Positions 6,998 through 12,043 of a DNA stretch of 12,043 nt are shown here, one piece after another; position 1 is the stretch's first letter; each line of letters starts with the position of its first letter. A program made the position numbers and the translations under genes. The notes below the pieces were generated by a model that searched no databases, was not told the DNA's origin, and was given only the letters and a program-made list of their open reading frames with translations. Origin of the DNA: Planctomycetes bacterium SM23_32 (GTDB lineage: Bacteria > Planctomycetota > Brocadiia > SM23-32); NCBI GenBank assembly GCA_001303885.1, contig LJUE01000074.1, positions 1-12,043 on the forward strand, in the 5' to 3' direction.

Positions 6998-7603
6998 TCA
7001 GGAGTCCGGGGCCCGGGTCGGATACCGGCGCGACATGATGCGGGCTATCTCCCGGACAGCCCCGTCCAGGTCGTCGTTCACCACGCGGCAGTCGTACTCC
7101 TCGGCGTAGGCGTATTCCTCCCGCGCCCTCGCCAGCCGCTGTTCGATGCTGACCGTGTCGTCGCGCCGCCTCGCGCGCAGCCGCCTCCTGAGCTCCTCCT
7201 CGGAGGGCGGCTCGATGAAGACCAACGTCGCCTCAGGCCACCTGCGCTTGATCTGGATGCCGCCCTCCACGTCAATCGTCAGTATCACCGGCAGTCCCGA
7301 GGCGGCCGCTTCGTTGACCGACGCCAGCGGCGTCCCGTAGCGATGGCCCACGTACTGCGTGTACTCGACCAGCCGGTCCTCGTCCATCCACCGGCTGAAC
7401 TCCTCCTCGTCCACGAACACGTAATCGCGCCCGTGCTGCTCGCCCTCCCTGGGGGGCCGGGTGGTGGCCGTCACCGCCCTGACCGCCAGCTCCCGGCGGC
7501 ACAGCTCCTCGGCCAGCGTGTTCTTGCCGACGCCGCTCGGCCCGGACAGCACGAAGAGCTGCCGGGGGTCGGCCACTGGCTCGGTCGTCGTGGCGTCATC
7601 CAT
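6998..7603 (-). CDS. gmk: Guanylate kinase
   Basis: This 201-residue cytoplasmic enzyme phosphorylates GMP to GDP with ATP. It starts with a P-loop GPSGVGKNTL (21-30), then TATTRPPREGEQHGRDYVFV, the guanylate-binding segment typical of the family, VGHRYGTPLASV, the IDVEGGIQIK strand, and a lid region RLRARRRDDTVSIEQRL. The residue after the P-loop lysine is Asn; Ser or Gly is more common there, and the following Thr is kept, so activity is probably intact. About 14 residues precede the family start, and the ATG at 7603 has no clear ribosome-binding site. The gene follows yicC by 29 bases, and a GC-rich inverted repeat fills that gap. yicC-gmk-rpoZ is a common bacterial order. Confidence 0.96.
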   Translation of the reverse strand: MDDATTTEPVADPRQLFVLSGPSGVGKNTLAEELCRRELAVRAVTATTRPPREGEQHGRDYVFVDEEEFSRWMDEDRLVEYTQYVGHRYGTPLASVNEAAASGLPVILTIDVEGGIQIKRRWPEATLVFIEPPSEEELRRRLRARRRDDTVSIEQRLARAREEYAYAEEYDCRVVNDDLDGAVREIARIMSRRYPTRAPDS

Positions 7604-7611
7604 AGGGGACA

Positions 7612-7632
7612 GCGGCCGGCCGGGCCGGCCGC
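7612..7632 (-). repeat. GC-rich inverted repeat between yicC and gmk
   Basis: GCGGCCGGCC (7612-7621) and its exact reverse complement GGCCGGCCGC (7623-7632) are separated by one base. As RNA this would fold with at least 8 GC pairs and a short loop. It lies directly before the yicC stop's neighbourhood and the gmk start on the transcript, and no T-tract follows. It could shield the gmk ribosome-binding region, which otherwise lacks an SD, or simply slow ribosomes; this is inference. Confidence 0.5.
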
Positions 7633-8517
7633 CTACTCCACGTTGCGGACCTGCTCGCGCAGCCGGTCAATCTCGCTCTTCAGCTCCACGGCATCCCTCA
7701 CCGGAGGGCCCGAGGCCATCTTGGCGGCCATCGTGTTCGCTTCGCGCAGCATCTCCTGGCCCAGGAACTCCATCTTGCGCCCCACGGGCCCCTCGGCCGT
7801 CAGGGCCTCGCCGAACTGCGCCAGGTGGCTGCGAAGGCGCACCACCTCCTCGCTGACGTCCGAACGGTCGGCAAACAGCGCCACCTCGCGCGCCAGGGAC
7901 TCCTCGTTCACCGGCACGCCGGCGCCGTCCAGGAGCCTCTCGACCCGCTGGCGGAGCCTGTCACGGTAGGCCGCCACCAGCCCCTGCTGCGCCGCCTCGA
8001 TGCGGGCCGTCAGGGACTCGATGGCCTCGCAGGAGCCGGCAAGCTGGGCCTCCAGGTTGGCCCCCTCGGTGCGGCGCATCTGCGCCAGTGCGTCCAGGGC
8101 CGCCCCGCAGGCCTCCAGCACGCCGGGCCAGAGCCGCTCCCGCAGGTCCTCATCCGTGGTCATGTCCTTGACGGCGCCGGGCAGCCTGAGCACCGAGGCC
8201 AGGTCAACCTGGAAGGGGAGCCCCTCGGCCTCCGCCACCTCCCGCAGCGCCGCCGCGTAGCTGCGCACCTGCTCGCGGTCCACCAGCGCGCCCGCCCCTC
8301 CCTCGGCGGTCCGGCAGGTCACCTCCACGTAGACGTGGCCGCGATGCAGGCGCTCCTCGACCAGCTTCTGAACCTCGAACTGCCTGGCCTGGAAGGCGTC
8401 GGGCAGGCGCAGGGCGAGCCGCAGGTCCTTGTGGTTCACCGAGCGCGCCTCGGCAACAACGGTCCATCCCTCGCGCTGCGCCTCGGCCGCGCCGAAGCCC
8501 GTCATGCTGCTGATCAT
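7633..8517 (-). CDS. yicC: YicC family endoribonuclease
   Basis: This 294-residue protein matches YicC, a widely conserved endoribonuclease implicated in RNA turnover. The N-terminal domain begins with the family signature ISSMTGFGAAE, followed by EARSVNHKDLRLALRLP and LHRGHVYVEV. The C-terminal DUF1732 part contains VNEESLAREVALFADRSDVS, EEVVRLRSHLAQF, GPVGRKMEFLGQEMLREANT and ELKSEIDRLREQVRNVE at the very end. Length is normal. The ATG at 8517-8515 overlaps a TGA in the preceding secG frame as ATGA, the usual sign of translational coupling. Because secG carries a frameshift, a single open frame also runs from secG into yicC. I treat yicC as a separate gene, because the signature starts exactly at this ATG. 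Confidence 0.94.
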   Translation of the reverse strand: MISSMTGFGAAEAQREGWTVVAEARSVNHKDLRLALRLPDAFQARQFEVQKLVEERLHRGHVYVEVTCRTAEGGAGALVDREQVRSYAAALREVAEAEGLPFQVDLASVLRLPGAVKDMTTDEDLRERLWPGVLEACGAALDALAQMRRTEGANLEAQLAGSCEAIESLTARIEAAQQGLVAAYRDRLRQRVERLLDGAGVPVNEESLAREVALFADRSDVSEEVVRLRSHLAQFGEALTAEGPVGRKMEFLGQEMLREANTMAAKMASGPPVRDAVELKSEIDRLREQVRNVE

Positions 8518-8895
8518 GGCTCGGCCGCCTCTTCGGGCTCGCGGGTGGCGCCCTCGGCGGCCGGCAGGGCCGGCGCCTCCGCCGCAGGCACTCCGGCCGG
8601 CGCCCCTGCCTCCGGGGAGTATGAGCGCCAGCATCACGCCGGTGGCCTTGGCAATGGGCGTGGCGGAGTGCGTGCCAAGCAGCGAGTCGCCGCCCAGGCC
8701 GCCCAGCGAAGTGGCCAGGCCGCCGCCCCGCCCGCTCTGGAGGAGGATGGCCAGCACGGCCAGCACGCTGACCGCCAGCGCGTAGGCCACCAGCGCCCCC
8801 GTCCAGCCGAGCACGTAGAACAGCAGCGCCGCCGCAAAGAACACGCCGACGAAGGCGCCTTTCTTCAGTTGCTTCCGCAGCTCTTCGGGTTGCAT
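8514..8895 (-). CDS. secG: Protein-export membrane protein SecG, with apparent one-base frameshift
   Basis: SecG is the small SecYEG translocon subunit in the inner membrane. The ATG at 8895 follows GAGG by 5 bases. The protein has a charged start, hydrophobic stretches at about 13-30 and 33-52, then the hallmark glycine-rich cytoplasmic loop QSGRGGGLATSLGGLGGDSL (53-72) and GTHSATPIAKAT. The last membrane helix reads GVMLALIL and stops abruptly. In the starting frame the sequence then becomes Arg/Gly-rich and runs into yicC. Dropping one base in the CCCC run (plus-strand 8614-8617) instead gives PEAGAPAGVPAAEAPALP and an acidic end EPEEAAEP, with TGA overlapping the yicC ATG. That tail and coupling look genuine, giving about 126 residues. 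The second canonical helix is still too short, so a larger deletion, real or from assembly, is possible. Confidence 0.78.
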
Positions 8896-8921
8896 GGCCA
8901 CCTCATCTTCAGCCGTTCGCC

Positions 8922-9689
8922 TCAGCCCTGCGCGTCGCAGGCGGCCCGGATGATGCCGCCGAAGGCATCGGCCTTCAGGCTGGCCCCGCCCACCAGCGCG
9001 CCGTCCACGTTGGGCATGCCCATCAGCTCGGCGGCGTTCTCGGGCTTGACGCTGCCGCCGTACTGGATGATGGCCGCCTCGGCGACCTCGCCATCGTAGA
9101 CCTCGCCCAGCAGGGCGCGCAGCGTCACGTGCACCTCCTCCGCCTGCTCCGGCGTGGCGTTGCGGCCCGTGCCGATGGCCCAGACCGGCTCGTAGGCGAT
9201 GGTGACCCTGGACATCTGCTCGGCGCTCACCCCTTCCAGGCCCGCGCGCAGCTGGCCGGAGACGACGGCGACGGTCCGCTCAGCCTCCCTCTCCTCCAGC
9301 GTCTCGCCCACGCACAGGATCGGCTCGAGGCCAACGTCGAGGGCTTTGAGGACCTTGGCGTTGACGAAGTCATCCGTCTCGCCGATGACGTGCCGGCGCT
9401 CGGAGTGGCCCAGGATCACGTAGCGGCACCCCACGTCCAGCAGCATCAGCCCGGCCACCTCGCCGGTGAAGGCGCCCTCGGACTCGGGGTACATGTTCTG
9501 GGCGCCCACGCCGATGGCGCTCCCCGAGAGGACCTCCGCCACGCTGCTCAGGTAGACGAAGGGCGGGCAGACGGCCAGGCGCACCTCATCCAGGCCGCCG
9601 AACTCGTGCTTGAGCGCCTTGGCCAGCTCCACGCTCTGCTGGCCGTTCAGGTTCATCTTCCAGTTGCCCGCCACAAAAAGCTCTCTCAT
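8922..9689 (-). CDS. tpiA: Triosephosphate isomerase
   Basis: This 255-residue TIM-barrel enzyme interconverts dihydroxyacetone phosphate and glyceraldehyde 3-phosphate in glycolysis. All catalytic elements are seen: AGNWKMN with Asn9 and Lys11, VILGHSERR with the electrophile His95, and AYEPVWAIGTG with the base Glu167 followed by the flexible loop. YGGSVKPENA (210-219) and GALVGGASL (230-238) form the phosphate-binding end. GAQNMYPESEGAFTGEV is also typical. The ATG at 9689 begins the family homology; the ribosome-binding site is weak (GAGA 8 bases upstream), while the frame stays open further back without similarity. It lies 47 bases after pheA and 26 before secG; tpiA-secG adjacency is common in bacteria. 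Confidence 0.97.
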   Translation of the reverse strand: MRELFVAGNWKMNLNGQQSVELAKALKHEFGGLDEVRLAVCPPFVYLSSVAEVLSGSAIGVGAQNMYPESEGAFTGEVAGLMLLDVGCRYVILGHSERRHVIGETDDFVNAKVLKALDVGLEPILCVGETLEEREAERTVAVVSGQLRAGLEGVSAEQMSRVTIAYEPVWAIGTGRNATPEQAEEVHVTLRALLGEVYDGEVAEAAIIQYGGSVKPENAAELMGMPNVDGALVGGASLKADAFGGIIRAACDAQG

Positions 9690-9736
9690 GGCCAATCGTC
9701 TCGCAGTCTGAAGCCGGTCGGTGTAGGGGCCCGCCG

Positions 9737-10792
9737 TCAGTCGGCGCAGCGGGGGAAGGCGCCGAGCACCTTGAAGGAGACGCACTGGGCCTTCATCTCC
9801 TCAAGCGCCTGCCGCGTCCCCCCATCCTCGGGATGCCCCACGAAGTCAATGAAGAAGTAGTACTGCCAGGGCTCGCTGGGCGATGGGAACGACTCGATCT
9901 TGGTCATGTTGATGCTGTGTTCCTTGAACGGGCCCAGCAGATCGTGCAGGGCGCCGACCTCGTCGCGCGTGCTGCACAGGATGGCGGTCTTGTCGTCGCC
10001 CGTGGCGCCGCTGACGTGGTCGCCGAGCACGAAGAAGCGCGTCACGTTGTGGGCGTAGTCCTCGATGCGGTCGAAGAGCACGCGCAGGCCGTGCACGGCG
10101 GCCAGGCTCGAGTTGCCGATGGCGGCCGCCTTCGGCTCGGCGGCGGCCCGTTCGGCGGCGGCGCTGGTGCTCGAGACCGTCTGGAGCTGTGCGCCCGGCA
10201 CGTGCTCCTGGAGCCACCGCCGCGTCTGTCGCAGCACCTCGCCCCGGCTGTAGATCGTCTCGATCGCCTCCAGGCGGCAGTTGGCCATCAGGGCGTGATG
10301 TATCTCCAGCACGATCTCGGCCAGCGGGCTGTCAAGGAACCTGGCCAGCGTCTCCTGGATGCCGCCGCCGGTGGAGTTCTCCACCGGCACCACGCCGTAG
10401 TCGGCCCGCCCGCGTTCCACTTCGTCGAAGACCTCGTCCATCGTGCTGACGGGCACGAAGCTGACCGTGTCGCCGAAGTTCATGCGCGCCGCCACGTGCG
10501 TGAACGTGCCCTCCGGCCCCAGATAAGCCACCTTCAGCGGCTTCTCCAGCGCCAGGCAGCCGCTCATGATCTCCCGGTAGACGGCCCTCAGGCAGTCGTC
10601 CGAGAGGGGGCCCTCGTTCAGCTGGGCCACGTTGTCGTAGACGGCCTGCTGGCGGGCGGGCACGTAGAGGGCCTCGTTGTCCTTCTGCTTCAGCTTACCG
10701 ATCCGGCAGGCAAGCCGGGCCCGCTCGTTGATCAGACGGACTATCTGCGCGTCCAACTCGTCCACTTTCCTGCGCAGGTCGTCCAGTTCCAT
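9737..10792 (-). CDS. pheA: Bifunctional chorismate mutase / prephenate dehydratase (P-protein)
   Basis: This 351-residue enzyme converts chorismate to prephenate and then to phenylpyruvate for phenylalanine synthesis. Residues 1-85 are an AroQ-type chorismate mutase (LDDLRRKVDELDAQIVRLIN, ERARLACRIGKLK). The dehydratase follows: VAYLGPEGTFTHVAA (88-102), GVVPVENSTGGGIQETLARF (133-152) and the catalytic Thr-Arg-Phe in HNVTRFFVLG (248-257). A C-terminal ACT domain starts near 266 with the GALHDLL motif (280-286). The phenylalanine-binding ESRP motif reads ESFP (300-303), which may change feedback control. The ATG at 10792 starts the mutase homology, though the SD is weak. The frame is open to another ATG at 10861, only about 8 bases from the predicted transcript start and with no SD, so I rejected it. 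It is the first gene of the nine-gene run. Confidence 0.95.
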   Translation of the reverse strand: MELDDLRRKVDELDAQIVRLINERARLACRIGKLKQKDNEALYVPARQQAVYDNVAQLNEGPLSDDCLRAVYREIMSGCLALEKPLKVAYLGPEGTFTHVAARMNFGDTVSFVPVSTMDEVFDEVERGRADYGVVPVENSTGGGIQETLARFLDSPLAEIVLEIHHALMANCRLEAIETIYSRGEVLRQTRRWLQEHVPGAQLQTVSSTSAAAERAAAEPKAAAIGNSSLAAVHGLRVLFDRIEDYAHNVTRFFVLGDHVSGATGDDKTAILCSTRDEVGALHDLLGPFKEHSINMTKIESFPSPSEPWQYYFFIDFVGHPEDGGTRQALEEMKAQCVSFKVLGAFPRCAD

Positions 10793-10875
10793 AGCGACAG
10801 TCTCAGCGCAGAGAAGGAGGGAAGACGGACGGAGACGAGCCCCGGGGCATTTCAGGTACATAGTCCGCCCGTCTC

Positions 10876-10904
10876 AGGCTATCCCATCGCCGCCCCCTTG
10901 TCAA
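10876..10904 (-). promoter_or_regulatory. Sigma-70-like promoter for the pheA-led operon
   Basis: On the minus strand a perfect TTGACA (10904-10899) is followed by a 17-base spacer and TAGCCT (10881-10876, 3 of 6). The start of transcription would be near 10869, leaving a leader of about 75 bases before the pheA ATG. The leader encodes no phenylalanine-rich peptide, so classic Phe attenuation is not supported. Confidence 0.65.
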
Positions 10905-10931
10905 CCGAAAACGCCGCTCCTGCTCGGCCGT

Positions 10932-10947
10932 CGCGCGATTTCGCGCG
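10932..10947. promoter_or_regulatory. Near-palindrome between two divergent promoters, candidate operator
   Basis: CGCGCGA (10932-10938) and its reverse complement TCGCGCG (10941-10947) are separated by TT. Beyond a T/G mismatch the outer CCG and CGG also pair. The site lies upstream of both transcription starts, 27 bases from the pheA -35 and 18 from the -35 of the right-hand gene, where a regulator could reach both. In GC-rich DNA such palindromes also arise by chance; operator function is inferred. Confidence 0.35.
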
Positions 10948-10965
10948 GCGGGTGGCACCATTGTG

Positions 10966-10994
10966 TTGACGCCGACGCCCTGGCCCCCTATCAT
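10966..10994 (+). promoter_or_regulatory. Sigma-70-like promoter for the right-hand membrane protein gene
   Basis: TTGACG (10966-10971, 5 of 6) is followed by a 17-base spacer and TATCAT (10989-10994, 5 of 6). This is the best promoter match in the window. Transcription would start near 11001, giving a leader of about 75 bases before the proposed CTG start at 11076. Confidence 0.7.
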
Positions 10995-11075
10995 ACCACT
11001 CGGACCGTTGTGCGCGAGGCGCATAACGCGCCCACGCAACCGGCAGGCCAAGGCCACTGCACAGAGGAGGCAGCT

Positions 11076-12043
11076 CTGGAGGCCACCGAGACAGTCCTCG
11101 CGTTCAGGCGCCTGCCCGGCGTCCAGGCGGAGCCGCGGCCCGGCGCCGCCGTCGCCCTGTGGGCCGGCATCGGGGCCGGCACGGCGATAGCCGGAGCGTT
11201 CGTGAACCTGCGGCTCGGCGTGCCGGGGCATTCGATCCTCATCGTCCTGCTGCCCTTCGTGTTCGGCCTGGCCTGGGCGCCCCGGGGCAGGGGCGGCGCG
11301 GTGATGGGTGGCTCGGCGTTCGGCACGGCCGGGCTGCTGCGCTTCATGGCCCCGCGCTGCGACATCGGCCTGGGGGCGCTGACCAGCCTGCTATTGACGC
11401 CCGTCCTGCTGGACGCCGCGCTCGCCCGGGCAAGGAACGGACGGGGCATCTACGCCATGTGCGCGGCGGCGGGCCTGGCGAGCAACATGCTGGCCTTCGC
11501 CATGCGACTGACGGCGAAGCTCCTCACCTCGCCCCCCGTGCTCGTGGCGGCCTGGTGGCCCCGCGCCATTTGCACCTACCCCCTTTGCGGCGCGGCGGCG
11601 GGCCTGGCGGCGGCAGCGGTGTTCTTTCGCCTGCGTCGGGAGCGCGGCGCCCGCCACGGCGTTGACAGGCGAACGGTGGTCGCCGGGGTGAGCCTGCTGG
11701 TGGCCCTGGCGTTCGCGGCGGGCATGTGGAGGGCGGCAGCCGGCGGAGGAGGCGGCCGGCGGGGCGAGGGCCATGCCGCCGAAGTAGGCCGCCGCCTGGC
11801 GGCGCTGGCGGCAGCGCGCCTGGAGCCCGGTTCGCGCGTCGTCGTAGTCAGCGGCGAACTGGCCGGCACACAGTCGGCGCTGCGCGGTGCGGAGGTGAGG
11901 GCCCTCACGCAGGGCCTCGCCGAGGCGGGCATCAAGGTAGCCAAGGTGGTCCGCCCCCGGGCGGGAACAGCGGACCTGGACGAGCAGAGCTGCGGGGCCG
12001 GCGCGCCCCTGCTGATCGCGGCGGCGGCCACCGCCCCCAGGGC
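11076..12043 (+). CDS. Multi-pass membrane protein of unknown function, C-terminus beyond the window
   Basis: An uninterrupted frame of 322 codons runs to the right edge. No in-frame ATG or GTG is well placed. A CTG at 11076 has a full GAGGAGG exactly 5 bases upstream and a strong promoter 80-110 bases before it, so I propose CTG; an in-frame GTG at 11010 lacks an SD. Residues 1-23 are soluble. Hydrophobic segments follow at about 24-43, 51-68, 75-90, 98-118, 125-147, 155-185 and 200-217. After a Gly-rich linker (222-228) comes a soluble region with ARLEPGSRVVVVSGELAG, ALTQGLAEAGIKVAKVV and LLIAAAATAP, which reads like alternating strands and helices of an alpha/beta domain. The first six segments recall the topology of ECF-transporter S components, but I recognise no signature and assign no function. 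Coding is strongly supported; the start is uncertain. Confidence 0.7.
   Translation, partial: MEATETVLAFRRLPGVQAEPRPGAAVALWAGIGAGTAIAGAFVNLRLGVPGHSILIVLLPFVFGLAWAPRGRGGAVMGGSAFGTAGLLRFMAPRCDIGLGALTSLLLTPVLLDAALARARNGRGIYAMCAAAGLASNMLAFAMRLTAKLLTSPPVLVAAWWPRAICTYPLCGAAAGLAAAAVFFRLRRERGARHGVDRRTVVAGVSLLVALAFAAGMWRAAAGGGGGRRGEGHAAEVGRRLAALAAARLEPGSRVVVVSGELAGTQSALRGAEVRALTQGLAEAGIKVAKVVRPRAGTADLDEQSCGAGAPLLIAAAATAPR

Noticed and set aside
7633..8901. A genuine SecG-YicC fusion protein of about 420 residues
   Set aside because: The junction is low-complexity Arg/Gly sequence, yicC starts exactly at its family signature, and a proper SecG tail with stop-start overlap exists one frame away.
10793..10861. 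Upstream pheA start giving a 23-residue extension, or a Phe leader peptide
   Set aside because: The ATG lies about 8 bases from the predicted transcript start and has no ribosome-binding site; the frame runs straight into pheA and has no run of Phe codons, so it is not an attenuator.
10803..11774. Minus-strand and alternate-frame open stretches over the right-hand divergent region and membrane gene
   Set aside because: They are low-complexity, Arg/Pro/Ala-rich and overlap the promoters and the hydrophobic coding frame.
1..12043. CRISPR arrays, tRNA or rRNA genes, transposases, phage or defence genes
   Set aside because: I saw no repeated spacers, no cloverleaf-like sequence with CCA end, and no protein of these classes in any frame I read.

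Overview
The window is a compact, very GC-rich bacterial chromosome segment made almost entirely of housekeeping genes. There is no tRNA, rRNA, CRISPR array, insertion sequence or phage gene. The gene order pheA-tpiA-secG-yicC-gmk-rpoZ-coaC-dut, the Pro/Ala/Glu-rich SecG tail and a remnant of a four-helix-bundle (S23/IVP) protein suggest Planctomycetota or a close PVC relative. That is an inference from style and synteny; there is no marker gene to prove it.

Layout from left to right. (1) Positions 1-3761, minus strand: a TCA-cycle block read right to left, aconitase (acn) then NADP-type isocitrate dehydrogenase (icd). It is followed by a 52-codon remnant of a four-helix-bundle protein and by the start of an unrecognised conserved gene cut by the window edge. 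(2) Positions 3762-3948: a short divergent region with back-to-back candidate promoters for acn and for a plus-strand cysteine synthase (3949-4836). (3) Positions 4837-4976: a small convergent gap. (4) Positions 4977-10792, minus strand: a tight nine-gene run, probably one operon, in transcription order pheA, tpiA, secG, yicC, gmk, rpoZ, coaC-like flavoprotein, dut, flavin reductase. Gaps range from a 4-base overlap to 47 bases. A good promoter (TTGACA, 17-base spacer, TAGCCT) lies before pheA. (5) Positions 10793-11075: a second divergent region with another strong promoter facing right and a 16-base near-palindrome midway between the two promoters. (6) Positions 11076-12043, plus strand: a multi-pass membrane protein of unknown function that runs off the window and appears to start at CTG.

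The genes serve central carbon flow (acn, icd, tpiA), amino-acid synthesis (pheA, cysteine synthase), nucleotide hygiene and supply (dut, gmk), transcription (rpoZ), RNA turnover (yicC), protein export (secG) and cofactor synthesis (coaC-like). Nothing here looks like a new defence or mobile system. The points worth a second look are: a frameshift in secG that fuses it in frame to yicC although a secG stop still overlaps the yicC start as ATGA; a stand-alone CoaC-type flavoprotein whose expected lid cysteine reads as serine and which carries a glycine-rich insertion; the truncated four-helix-bundle remnant behind icd; and the unknown membrane protein with its apparent CTG start.
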